A stretch of DNA of 64,000 nt from Pontibacter lucknowensis (GTDB taxonomy: Bacteria > Bacteroidota > Bacteroidia > Cytophagales > Hymenobacteraceae): contig NZ_FTNM01000003.1 in the NCBI RefSeq assembly GCF_900156415.1, forward strand, positions 310,001 through 374,000. Direction: 5' to 3'. The notes beneath the pieces are model-generated. The model had not been told where the DNA came from. It made no database searches and saw only the letters and a list, made by a program, of their open reading frames with translations. The position numbers and the translations under genes are program-made. This document shows positions 1 through 8,136 of this stretch, one piece after another; position 1 is the stretch's first letter; each line of letters begins with the position of its first letter.

Positions 1-26
1 GAAGCGGGTATAAGAGTCAATGTCTG

Positions 27-1244
27 TTAAAGTTTGGATATACCAGCCACAAAGTTGGCTTCCACTTCAGCTCCTTTGGTAGCCGAGTTGGTTTCGGTGT
101 CTATTCTGTACACAAAAATGCTGTTGCCTTCCGGAACGCTCATGTACACATACTTGCCGTCCTGCAATGCTGCCAGTCTGCGGCCGCTGCCAGCATGCTC
201 CGGCAGGCCATCGATGTAATTAAGGGTTTTGCTGTTGAGGTCGATGATCGCGGATCGCAGCGGGCCGTCTGTCCAGGCTGCCTGCTGGTTTCTGGCAGCT
301 GTGTTAACCTCAATAAATGCTTTTCCGTTGCCCAGGTACTTCAGGTGCGAGATGGTTTTTCCGCCGGTCAGCTGCTCCACATCGAAGAAGTAAGTCTGGT
401 CAAAGGTAGTCTCGCCATTTTTGATACGCAGGATACCGGGCTTGTTGGTCACCTGGCTGTAGCCGTTTGCCGGGTTAGAGTGCGACAGGGCATACACATC
501 TCCCTTTTCATCTTCCGTCAAACCTGACTTGGTGTTAAAGCCACCGATCGGACCAGTACGGGTATCCTCGATCACTTTCTGGAACTCTAAGCCCGGGTAG
601 GAGAAAACTGCGATCTGCGCTTTGTCAGTATGCGGGGTTGCGTAGGTAGTCGGGTCGCTGATGTAGTAGCTCAGGTATAGGTTGTTGCCACTGATGGCCA
701 TCCCTGAATAAGAAGGTGCCTTGAGGTTGGTAATCGCAGAAACAAGGTGCTGCTTGGTGGCAGTAACCGTTACGGTGTTGGCGCTGAAGGTATGGAACTT
801 GATCACGTCGGAAGTCGATGCCATTTCCACGCCCACCAGGGTATTATCGTCAGCCTTGATAATATCAGACAGGCTGTTGGGGAAGGAAACGTTGCCGATC
901 TGCTTTAGCTCACCAGATTCATTTTTAGAGATACCCACCACATTCACGTCATCCAGACCGCCGATACTGTAGATCGTGTTGTCGATCTGCGTGAAGTCGT
1001 AGTAACCCGGCTGCTCTATGCCTTGTCCTTTGGCAGTAAGTGGGCCTGTCATCAGGTCACTGAAAGGAACGGTGTAATACGTAAAGCCTCCGTCGCTGCC
1101 CTGGATGGCAAGTGACATCACAAATGAGCTGTCAGCATCCGGGGTCGGGTTATCGTCGTTGCTGTCGCAGGAGGTGAACAGTAGGGCAGAGCAGAGGCTC
1201 AGGACTGGTAATGCCAGTTTGCTGGCGTATTTAAATGAAAGCAT
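27..1244 (-). CDS. DUF4374 surface lipoprotein, XusB-like
   Basis: This 405-residue protein opens with a short hydrophobic signal and an SC lipobox near residue 26, followed by an acidic Asp/Asn/Pro stretch of the kind that often marks surface-exported lipoproteins in Bacteroidota. The rest resembles the DUF4374 family, a predicted beta-propeller. DUF4374 lipoproteins are encoded beside TonB receptors; the characterised example, XusB of Bacteroides thetaiotaomicron, binds ferric enterobactin and works with the receptor XusA. Here the gene lies 26 bp downstream of a TonB receptor on the same strand, so the two are almost certainly co-transcribed. A PepSY-type XusC partner would be expected to follow, but it would lie beyond the left edge. 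The family call is from recognition of sequence style and context; the ligand is inference. Confidence 0.75.
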   Translation of the reverse strand: MLSFKYASKLALPVLSLCSALLFTSCDSNDDNPTPDADSSFVMSLAIQGSDGGFTYYTVPFSDLMTGPLTAKGQGIEQPGYYDFTQIDNTIYSIGGLDDVNVVGISKNESGELKQIGNVSFPNSLSDIIKADDNTLVGVEMASTSDVIKFHTFSANTVTVTATKQHLVSAITNLKAPSYSGMAISGNNLYLSYYISDPTTYATPHTDKAQIAVFSYPGLEFQKVIEDTRTGPIGGFNTKSGLTEDEKGDVYALSHSNPANGYSQVTNKPGILRIKNGETTFDQTYFFDVEQLTGGKTISHLKYLGNGKAFIEVNTAARNQQAAWTDGPLRSAIIDLNSKTLNYIDGLPEHAGSGRRLAALQDGKYVYMSVPEGNSIFVYRIDTETNSATKGAEVEANFVAGISKL

Positions 1245-1270
1245 ATGATTTGTTTGAATTTAGATTATAG

Positions 1271-3676
1271 TTAAAGGACATATCTGAATTTCAGGTAAAA
1301 AGCACGGCCGGGTTTCTGCAGATAGTACTTATCGTATAGCAGGGCATCGGTCAGGTTTCGGCATTCAATCGCAACGTTATACCTGCCCTCCCGGAAACTG
1401 CCGGAGAGTTCGAGGTTGTGCGATGACTGTGTCGGGATCACTTTTTTTGTATCTCGGGAGCCTAGTTCTGCCCAGCTCAGGAAGTACTGCTCCACATAGT
1501 TGTAGAAGTAGTTGACATTCCAGACAGACCCCGGCACGAGCACATCCCGGAAGGTAAGGCCCGCATTGGCGTTGCCGAACATATAAGGGGTGTTGGGTAA
1601 ACGGAAGCCTTTTTGAAAGTTCCGCTGCCACCCAGTGTTGGTATAAGACTCGTTAAATACAAAGTCGGCCTGGTCGGTGATGTCCTGGAAGGTGAAGTTG
1701 CCGCCCAATCGTAGCATGTCGCGCCACTGGTAGCGCAGACTGCCTTCCACGCCCAGCGTTCTTGTTTCGCTCAGGTTGTCATAATAGGTCTGTGGGCTGG
1801 CTACTCTTACTACCTGGTAGATCAGGTCTTTAGCTTCACGGTAAACAAAGCTGCTCTCGAGGTTGATCTGATGATCCTGACCTAGCTTAAAGCCATAGGA
1901 GGCTCCGGCGTTAAAGTTGTCGCTCTGCTCCGGGCCCAGGTCAGGGTTTGGCTGCACAAACAGCCCGTCTCCAAAAATTTCGGTGGCCCAGGGCATCCGG
2001 TAGGTATGTTCGTATGAAGCCTTCAGCTGCAGGTCCGGCAGCAGGAAGTAGGTGGTAGCCAGGCCGTAGCCGAAGTTCTGCTTGCTCGATTCCAGGGCTT
2101 CGGTACGCTGGGTTTCAAGGGCAAAGTCATACTGTTTGCTCGTTCTGGCATGGAGGAAGTAGGCTTTACTGAACAGCGTAGTGCTCCACTTTTCATTCAG
2201 GTCAAACTTGTAAGCCAGGCCCAGCACCTGCTTGTTCAGCGATCTCGGAAACTGGTTCTCAATTCTGTCCGGATTCTCAGCGTCGAAAGCCTTGCGGCGG
2301 AAATAGGAGTAGGCGTAGTTGAAGGCCAGTGAATGCTTCGGACTCAAGGTATAGCCTGCATTCAGCTGGCTGTTAAAGTCGTTGTCGTCAAACGTGGTAT
2401 AGGTGCGGGACAGCTCTCCGTTATTGGACCCCGGCGTGTAAGTAGCTTGTCCCAACCAGTTGTAAGTAACGCCGCGCAGGGTGTCGATCACTTCGCTTTG
2501 GGTGATGTTGTAGGCTGTGTAAAGACTCACATTCAATCCGTCTACCAGCAAATTGTCTTTGCTATACCGGAGGGTAGGTACCACCGAACGGCTGTTGCGC
2601 ATGATGCCACCGTACACGCTGTTCATGGTCGCGCCGGTCTGCACCTGCTTGTCATTGCCCGAAGCGATCACGCCAAAGAGGAGGTTGTCAGCGTACTTTT
2701 TATTGACCCAGCCTGTTTCCAGCTTTACAGTGCCGGAGCGGTAGCGGTCATGGAATCGCTCTACCTCAGTCGTGTCGATGATGTTGCTTCCTTCCCTGAT
2801 CGGAACCAGTACCCGGTAGTTATTATCAGAGTAGTTGTAGTTCACATTGCCCCTGAAGGTATAGCCGTTGGTCGGGTTGGTATAGGCACCATTCAGCGAC
2901 AGCCGGTGGGTATTAAAAGAGCCGATGGAATAGGAGGCGTCCAGGAACTTAGCTTTTCGGTTGGTGATGATGTTCACGGCACCGCCTAACGCGTCCGTAC
3001 CCAGCCACACGGGTACCACCCCCTTGTACACCTCGATCCGATCGATGGAATTGACAGGGATGTCACTCATCTGCAGTGAGGAGCCAAAGTTGTCCATCGG
3101 GATGCCGTCGAGGAAGAACTTTACCTGATCCCCTGAAAAGCCATTGAGTGAGAAACTCAGGTTAGAGCCCAGGCCACCTTCTTCCAGCACCCTGACCCCA
3201 GCTACCCGATTCAGTACTTCTTTGGCGTCAGATGTGCTGTTTTGCAGCTCTCTCGTTGAAATGGCGGTGACAGCATAAGGCTGCTCGTTTACCTCTCGGG
3301 TGGCAGATTTACCGATGATCTCCACGCCCTTCATTTCAAAGGATTTCTCGCGGAGGCTGACATTTAGTTCTAAAGTTTGAGAGGGTTTGAGCGAGATGCT
3401 TTTTTCCTGCGTCTCAAAGCCCAGGAAGCTAATCAACAATGTGTAATCGCCCGGGGAAACATTGTTTATTTCGTATCGGCCTGCGGCATCTGTGGTAATG
3501 CCTTTCTGGGCCTCCCTGAGTACTACACTTACACCTGCCAGCGGTTCTCCGGCGGAAGTACTGACGCTACCGGAGATACCTGCTTTGGCCAATTCCTGGC
3601 CCCAGGCTGTGTTGGTGAAGCATACCAGCACCAGAAGGCTAACAATCGAACCGATGATTTTGATAAACTGCCGCAA
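1271..3676 (-). CDS. TonB-dependent outer-membrane receptor, XusA-like
   Basis: This 801-residue protein has a signal peptide (about 1-26), a carboxypeptidase-regulatory-like beta-sandwich (about 31-115), a TonB plug domain (about 120-240, with the EVYKGVVPVWLGTDALGGAVNI-type segment split as EVYKG and GGAVN), and a 22-strand barrel ending in an aromatic residue pattern (KFRYVL). It would import a scarce ligand across the outer membrane using TonB energy. The downstream DUF4374 lipoprotein and the palindromic boxes around its promoter suggest an iron or siderophore substrate, but this is inference. The start is supported by a promoter 35-65 bp upstream. Length is normal for a receptor with one N-terminal extension domain. 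Confidence 0.85.
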   Translation of the reverse strand: MRQFIKIIGSIVSLLVLVCFTNTAWGQELAKAGISGSVSTSAGEPLAGVSVVLREAQKGITTDAAGRYEINNVSPGDYTLLISFLGFETQEKSISLKPSQTLELNVSLREKSFEMKGVEIIGKSATREVNEQPYAVTAISTRELQNSTSDAKEVLNRVAGVRVLEEGGLGSNLSFSLNGFSGDQVKFFLDGIPMDNFGSSLQMSDIPVNSIDRIEVYKGVVPVWLGTDALGGAVNIITNRKAKFLDASYSIGSFNTHRLSLNGAYTNPTNGYTFRGNVNYNYSDNNYRVLVPIREGSNIIDTTEVERFHDRYRSGTVKLETGWVNKKYADNLLFGVIASGNDKQVQTGATMNSVYGGIMRNSRSVVPTLRYSKDNLLVDGLNVSLYTAYNITQSEVIDTLRGVTYNWLGQATYTPGSNNGELSRTYTTFDDNDFNSQLNAGYTLSPKHSLAFNYAYSYFRRKAFDAENPDRIENQFPRSLNKQVLGLAYKFDLNEKWSTTLFSKAYFLHARTSKQYDFALETQRTEALESSKQNFGYGLATTYFLLPDLQLKASYEHTYRMPWATEIFGDGLFVQPNPDLGPEQSDNFNAGASYGFKLGQDHQINLESSFVYREAKDLIYQVVRVASPQTYYDNLSETRTLGVEGSLRYQWRDMLRLGGNFTFQDITDQADFVFNESYTNTGWQRNFQKGFRLPNTPYMFGNANAGLTFRDVLVPGSVWNVNYFYNYVEQYFLSWAELGSRDTKKVIPTQSSHNLELSGSFREGRYNVAIECRNLTDALLYDKYYLQKPGRAFYLKFRYVL

Positions 3677-3687
3677 TGCCTGTATTA

Positions 3688-3704
3688 TTTAGAATCATTT
3701 TAAA
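3688..3704. promoter_or_regulatory. Putative metal-repressor box at the transcription start
   Basis: A 17-bp imperfect palindrome with arms TTTAG and TTAAA lies just downstream of the -7 element of the receptor promoter, where a bound repressor would block initiation. It is related to the box at 3748-3764 and to the one at 56537-56554 before the second TonB receptor. A DtxR/IdeR-type or other metal-responsive regulator is inferred. Confidence 0.4.
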
Positions 3705-3710
3705 TTGAGG

Positions 3711-3741
3711 CAAAGCTATGACAGAAAATTTAAGGTTCAAA
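3711..3741 (-). promoter_or_regulatory. Bacteroidota-type promoter of the TonB receptor operon
   Basis: Reading the minus strand, TTTG at 3741-3738 is followed by 19 bp and then TAGCTTTG at 3718-3711. This matches the Bacteroidota primary sigma consensus TTTG-N19-TAnnTTTG exactly. Transcription would start near 3704, about 30 bases before the receptor start codon. Confidence 0.7.
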
Positions 3742-3747
3742 AAATTA

Positions 3748-3764
3748 TTTAGATTAATTCTAAA
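3748..3764. promoter_or_regulatory. Putative metal-repressor box upstream of the -33 element
   Basis: A 17-bp palindrome, TTTAG ATTAATT CTAAA, lies 7 bp upstream of the -33 element of the TonB receptor promoter. With the box at 3688-3704 it brackets the promoter. The arms are the same TTTAG/CTAAA as at 56537-56554. Confidence 0.45.
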
Positions 3765-4036
3765 CAAATGAAGTGGGTGCTGATCAGCTGCGGTATGCCA
3801 TTCGGTTTTTAGCGGTTTGTCAGTGTCCTGAAGACCGAACGGGAGGACAAAAGTAGAGATAGGGATGAATTGATGCGAACGCAAACTTACCTGGATAATT
3901 AGCCCCGGCGATGAGGTGAATACCTGCTCTGAGGTATAACCCACAGGTATGGCACCACTTCGTGCAAATGCTGCTCCTGTCTGAATGGGAATGAAAGCAC
4001 TTTAAGTTAATAAGGAATACTTGTGTTGTCCAGGGA
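3765..4036. other. Intergenic region between TonB operon promoter and LysR gene
   Basis: No convincing gene is visible. The stretch contains a hairpin at about 3919-3949 made from ATACCTG and CAGGTAT arms, with a further GGTATA inside it. It also holds a perfect minus-strand TAnnTTTG (TACTTTTG, 3855-3848), but no TTG at the right distance. A second, weak promoter or a longer 5' leader for the TonB operon is possible. Confidence 0.3.
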
Positions 4037-4930
4037 CTACATCTGCTCCTGCCTATACTTGTGTGCGGTTTCAGCTACCAGTTTCAGGATGTTTTTCAGG
4101 ACGGGACTGTTGTCATTTCTGCGCCAGGTGACATATAGGTTCATCTGGTAGGGGAGTTTGATAAAGCGCACATTAGGCAGGGCACTGAATGAATAAGAGT
4201 AGGGTAGAATGGTTACGCCGAGCCCCTTGGAAACCAGTCCCAGCACCATGCCCCCGAAATCTGTCTCGATGCGCACATCAGGGGTGAAATGATGGTCCTC
4301 AAAAATCTGACGCAGGCCCGCGGTATAAAACGTCGTCTGGGCCAGGTTTGACAGAATGAATTTTTCGTTTTCCAGGTCGTGCAGTCCTGTAAAGTTCTGC
4401 TCAGTAAGTCGGTGGCCTTGCGGCACGGCCAATGCATAAGACTCCGAATAAAGGCACTCCGACTGCAGCGCAGGGTTCTCGGCAGGGTCACGGCGGAAAG
4501 CCATGTCCATCTGGTAGTTGAGCAGCAGTTGCTCAAAGCTGATGTCAGTAGGCTCCACCAGTTCTACTTTCAGTTCGGGAAGGGCATGGGAGATGCTCGT
4601 GATCAGGTCAGGCATAAAGCCATAAACAATGGAGCCGGGATACCCGATGCGTACTAAGCCAAAGGCACCTTCGTGAATCTTCCGGGCCTGCAGGTGAATG
4701 CGGTTTATCTCATCGAGCAGTGGCAGCCACTGCTCGCGCAGAAAAGCTCCTGCCTCGGTGAGCTTCACACTCCGCTTCGTCCGCTCAAAGAGCTGCACCC
4801 CCAGTTCGTCTTCCAGCGCTTTAATCTGTCGGCTGAGGGCTGACTGCGTGATGAACATGCGCTCGGCTGTGTTCCAAAAGTGCAACTCCTGCGCCAGTGC
4901 CAGAAAGTACCTAATCTGCTGTAGCTCCAT
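4037..4930 (-). CDS. LysR-family transcriptional regulator
   Basis: The N-terminal winged helix-turn-helix is typical of LysR (MELQQIRYF start; SALSRQIKALE recognition region; LFERTKR), followed by a two-lobed periplasmic-binding-type effector domain. The start at 4930 is chosen because MELQQIRYF is the conserved family start; an in-frame ATG at 4960 would add ten unrelated residues. The HFWNTAER variant is common in Bacteroidota. The gene is divergent from the small membrane protein at 5033 (gap about 100 bp), which is the usual arrangement of a LysR gene and its target. The effector is unknown. Confidence 0.85.
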   Translation of the reverse strand: MELQQIRYFLALAQELHFWNTAERMFITQSALSRQIKALEDELGVQLFERTKRSVKLTEAGAFLREQWLPLLDEINRIHLQARKIHEGAFGLVRIGYPGSIVYGFMPDLITSISHALPELKVELVEPTDISFEQLLLNYQMDMAFRRDPAENPALQSECLYSESYALAVPQGHRLTEQNFTGLHDLENEKFILSNLAQTTFYTAGLRQIFEDHHFTPDVRIETDFGGMVLGLVSKGLGVTILPYSYSFSALPNVRFIKLPYQMNLYVTWRRNDNSPVLKNILKLVAETAHKYRQEQM

Positions 4931-5032
4931 CAGCTGTGATTCATTTTTTGCATTAGTCAAGCGAATAAAAGCATTTTTAAGCCCATTTGCACCAGTTTAC
5001 TTTGCAATCATAAATTATTAGTCACTAAAGCT

Positions 5033-5290
5033 ATGCTAACACTACGCAAATACATGGGAGAGGCAGTCGGTTGGACGGGCGCTTTCTTTTCGCTTTCGGC
5101 CTTTAGCCTGAACAGCATGGGGCTTACACACGGACAGTCGCTGGAGTACCTGGGGATGAACATCGTCGGATGCTTTTTTATGATCCTGTATGCTGTCTCC
5201 AAAAAGGCGCATGCAAGCTCGGTGCTGAACACGATCTTCCTGCTTGTTGCCGTCATCGCCTTAGTCAGGGCTTATTTCATGCAACCTTAG
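5033..5290 (+). CDS. Small CBU_0592-like membrane protein
   Basis: This 85-residue protein has three predicted membrane helices (about 11-28, 38-55 and 63-81) and a GWTGAFFSLSAFSLNS segment like that of the CBU_0592 small integral membrane family. The function of the family is unknown. It is divergent from the LysR gene and followed by a strong terminator, so it is probably a single-gene transcript and the likely LysR target. Family assignment is moderate; that it is a membrane protein is clear. Confidence 0.7.
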   Translation: MLTLRKYMGEAVGWTGAFFSLSAFSLNSMGLTHGQSLEYLGMNIVGCFFMILYAVSKKAHASSVLNTIFLLVAVIALVRAYFMQP

Positions 5291-5337
5291 TCAGCATTTC
5301 TGATAAGATAGAACTTACAGGCTCCCCGGAGCAAGCG

Positions 5338-5372
5338 ATCCCTGCAGATGAAAATCTGCAGGGATTTTTTTT
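5338..5372 (+). terminator. Strong intrinsic terminator
   Basis: A perfect 12-bp stem (ATCCCTGCAGAT, 5338-5349) with a GAAA tetraloop and complementary arm (5354-5365) runs into eight T residues. It ends the transcript of the small membrane protein gene. Confidence 0.85.
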
Positions 5373-5556
5373 GCTGACCACACTCGCCGAAGCTGCTTTG
5401 CATTTGATTGGCCATTAGATGCCCGGTGTTCTTATTAATTATTGATTAACAATGGTTTATAAACGTAAAATCCAGGTATGGGCTGCTGTTTTTTTTTATA
5501 TGCCGAGGCAACCCTTTTTGATCAAAGTCCGTGATGGGAGCGCAAATTCTGGAACA

Positions 5557-6123
5557 GTGAGCAAGACAGAAAGCAAAGTGTTGGACGCGCTGCTCCGTCA
5601 GTGTCTGAAACAGGACCGTGGGGCGCAGAAAGAGCTGTACCGGCTCTTTTTCGGCTATGCCATGAGTATCTGCGTCCGCTACTCCACGACTGCAGAAGAA
5701 GCCAAGGATGTGCTGAACGATGGTTTTATGAAAGTGTTCACCAGGCTGAAGCAGTATGAGCCGCACAAGCCATTCAAGGGCTGGGTACGGCGGATTATGA
5801 TCAATACAGCTTTAGACAACTACCGGCATAACCTGAAAAACTATTATCTGCAGGACATTGAGACAGCGGAGCCGGCGTCTGATCCTTTTAATGTAGAGCA
5901 GCAGCTCAACTATGAGTACCTGATCTCACTGGTGCAGCAGTTATCGCCTGCCTACCGGGCCGTGTTTAACCTCTATGCGATTGATGGCTATACACATGAA
6001 GAGATAGCGGAAACGCTGGGGATAGCAGTAGGCACGTCGAAGTCAAACCTGGCCAAGGCCAGGGCAAATTTGCGGGAGGCATTACAAAGAAGCAAAATCG
6101 ATGAGCACAAACAATATGTCTGA
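5557..6123 (+). CDS. RNA polymerase sigma-70 factor, ECF type
   Basis: Sigma region 2 (about residues 25-85, with KPFKGWVRRIMINTALDN) and region 4 (helix-turn-helix YTHEEIAETLGIAVGTSKSN near the C-terminus) are both present, giving an ECF sigma factor of about 188 residues. The start is uncertain. GTG at 5557 gives the usual short N-terminus (VSKTESKV); ATG at 5500 or 5452 would add 19 or 35 residues with no family resemblance. It is followed by an overlapping anti-sigma-like gene, so it should be held inactive until released. Confidence 0.85.
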   Translation: MSKTESKVLDALLRQCLKQDRGAQKELYRLFFGYAMSICVRYSTTAEEAKDVLNDGFMKVFTRLKQYEPHKPFKGWVRRIMINTALDNYRHNLKNYYLQDIETAEPASDPFNVEQQLNYEYLISLVQQLSPAYRAVFNLYAIDGYTHEEIAETLGIAVGTSKSNLAKARANLREALQRSKIDEHKQYV

Positions 6124-7336
6124 CGAGGAGCTGGACAACCTGTTCAGGAAATCAGCCGAGCGCTACGATCCTCCCTTTGATGAAGAGGCATGGAAGGCGA
6201 TGGACCGGAAACTGGACCATGCCCAGGGCGGACTGGCCGGTCTCTACCGACTGTGGCCCCTCGTGTTGTTGGTGCTGCTGGTAACGGTAGGCACTGTTTG
6301 GAAATTGATGGAAAGAGACGCACCACTTCAGGAAAGCACGTCTGTCGCGGTAAAACAAGAGCCCGGACTAGGGTCAGAAATCGCGGCTATACCTGACCAT
6401 GCCAAAGGAGTAGAGCACGCCACTGTACCAGCACCTGAATCACCCGCTGCGCTATACCCTGCTGTGCAGCCAGGTGCCGGTACAGTGGCCCAATCTGAGC
6501 AGAAGCCTGTGCAAAGAAGCAGCGGCCGTGCCCTATCTGAGAGCCAGGCTATACCTGTCAGTCGGGGCGCCATCATGGAGGAGCCTTTGCCAACTGCAAC
6601 GAGCAGGATGCAGCTAGCCCGAGTGGATATGCCGCAACTTGCTACAGGTATAGCACCGCAAAAAGTTGCGCTGCCTATACCTGCTGAAGATTCTATACCT
6701 GCAGACAGCAGCCAGTCTGATAATAGGGGAGAGCGGGTATTCCTGCGCAGTGTGCGGGTGATGCTGGTTGCAGCGCCAGACATGACCACCGTGCGCTTCA
6801 AGGATCCGGATGCGGTGAGTGCCAATGCCGGGATGCTGTTCAGTGTGCCCATCACCAGAAGGCTGAGCCTGGTGTCGGGGGCTGTATGGGCCAACAAACG
6901 CTACAACGCCACACCCGCCGACTATGCACCCTCCCCAGATTATTGGGACGGCAAAAGGCTGCCTGATCTGATTGCGGCACAATGCAGGGTGCTCGATATA
7001 CCTATCAACTTGCAGTACCAGCTGCTGGGCTGGGGCAAGAACGTGCTGACGGTGCAGGCCGGGCTTTCCAGTTATCTGATGCTCCATGAATCATATACCT
7101 ATACCTACCACTACAATGGAAGAGAACCTTACAGCAAAACCCGGGAGTTCTCGAACGAGAACAGGCACTGGTTCGGAGTCCAGAACTTATCGGTAGGGTA
7201 TACGCGCCAACTGTCTCCTGCCTTCTCGATCGGGGCAGAGCCTTTCGTTAAGATTCCGCTAGCAAGTATAGGCGAAGGGCGAGTGAAGCTCACCAGTGCA
7301 GGAGTGTTTTTTACAGCCGGCTTTACATTTAGGTAG
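6116..7336 (+). CDS. Anti-sigma-like protein with C-terminal outer-membrane barrel
   Basis: From the ATG at 6116, which overlaps the sigma stop codon by 8 bp, the product has a 45-residue N-terminus (MSDEELDNLFRKSAE and PPFDEEAWKAMDRKLD, a motif seen in proteins paired with Bacteroidota ECF sigmas). One membrane helix follows (about 46-63), then a Pro/Ala/Gln-rich linker of about 140 residues, and a C-terminal segment of about 195 residues with alternating hydrophobic strands ending in FTAGFTFR, the look of an 8-strand outer-membrane barrel. If folded as it reads, one chain would span both membranes. An alternative upstream ATG at 6101 adds five residues. Sigma binding is inferred from motif and gene order. 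Confidence 0.7.
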   Translation: MSDEELDNLFRKSAERYDPPFDEEAWKAMDRKLDHAQGGLAGLYRLWPLVLLVLLVTVGTVWKLMERDAPLQESTSVAVKQEPGLGSEIAAIPDHAKGVEHATVPAPESPAALYPAVQPGAGTVAQSEQKPVQRSSGRALSESQAIPVSRGAIMEEPLPTATSRMQLARVDMPQLATGIAPQKVALPIPAEDSIPADSSQSDNRGERVFLRSVRVMLVAAPDMTTVRFKDPDAVSANAGMLFSVPITRRLSLVSGAVWANKRYNATPADYAPSPDYWDGKRLPDLIAAQCRVLDIPINLQYQLLGWGKNVLTVQAGLSSYLMLHESYTYTYHYNGREPYSKTREFSNENRHWFGVQNLSVGYTRQLSPAFSIGAEPFVKIPLASIGEGRVKLTSAGVFFTAGFTFR

Positions 7337-7444
7337 AAAGATCAACTGTTTAGGGGGACTTAAACGCACCACGATATGACACAGCTGCGGCTGCGTCAGG
7401 AAGAATCTCTTTGCTTACATTTTTGAACCACATCAATTAATTTA

Positions 7445-7942
7445 ATGAAGATGAAAACGTATCGAATCAATTTTGGAATACTACTTGGCGCACTGCTGAG
7501 TATGACATTTATGTTTAGCGCTTGTGACGACGATGATGACACCACTGTTATACCTGACGCTGAGATTGTGACCCTGAACGAAGTGGCGCTAACCGGAGCT
7601 AACGAGGTGCCACCTGTCAATACACAGGCGACGGGTACCTTCAGGGGCACTTATAACATGGATACTAAAGTGATAAACTACACCATCACTTTTCAGGGCA
7701 TCACACCTACTGCCATGCACTTTCACAGGGGGGCAGTAGGCGTGGCCGGACCAATCACTATACCAATCAACCCCGGCACTGACCCATACTCCAGCAATAA
7801 CCCTTATTTGAGCCCGTTGGTTGGCGCAACGCCGCCGCTCACAGCTACGCAGGAGGCAGAACTGCTGGCAGGTGAGTGGTACATCAACATTCACAGCAGC
7901 CAGTATCCTGATGGCGAATTGAGAGGCCAGATTACCAGATAA
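7445..7942 (+). CDS. CHRD-domain lipoprotein
   Basis: This 165-residue lipoprotein has a signal peptide with an SAC lipobox near residue 27, an Asp-rich spacer and one CHRD domain (about 45-165). Family marks are TGANEVPPV near the start, MHFHRGAVGVAGP in the middle and GEWYINIHSSQYPDGELRGQI at the end, read in parts. CHRD domains were named from chordin; bacterial forms are secreted or surface proteins of unclear role, possibly metal binding through the His-rich centre. It stands alone between the sigma operon and a histidine kinase. Confidence 0.85.
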   Translation: MKMKTYRINFGILLGALLSMTFMFSACDDDDDTTVIPDAEIVTLNEVALTGANEVPPVNTQATGTFRGTYNMDTKVINYTITFQGITPTAMHFHRGAVGVAGPITIPINPGTDPYSSNNPYLSPLVGATPPLTATQEAELLAGEWYINIHSSQYPDGELRGQITR

Positions 7943-8136
7943 GAAACAGTATAGGTGCCCGGCTGTTCTGCTCACTGGCAGCCTGGTGCCTGTACCGCCT
8001 CACCCTGTAACATAGGGACGACTTATTTCTGCCCGGCTTTAATTCTGTTTTAACTATTTTTTTTTAATTTTAAAGAATTAAGGAACAGCGGTTTCAGCAT
8101 TTAGAAAATCCGCTAATCAGAAAAAGGCTTTTCTAT

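Noticed and set aside
3919-3949. ATACCTG / CAGGTAT hairpin as terminator of the LysR gene
   Set aside because: The hairpin is not followed by T residues on the minus strand and lies upstream of the LysR gene's 3' end only by position; it is better explained as copies of the repeated GGTATA word.
3870-3965. Resemblance to a TPP riboswitch (ACCTGGATAAT, CTGAGG)
   Set aside because: The elements are in the wrong order and strand relative to each other and to the genes, and no conserved GGGGTGC / CTGAGA / AGGGAA frame can be built.
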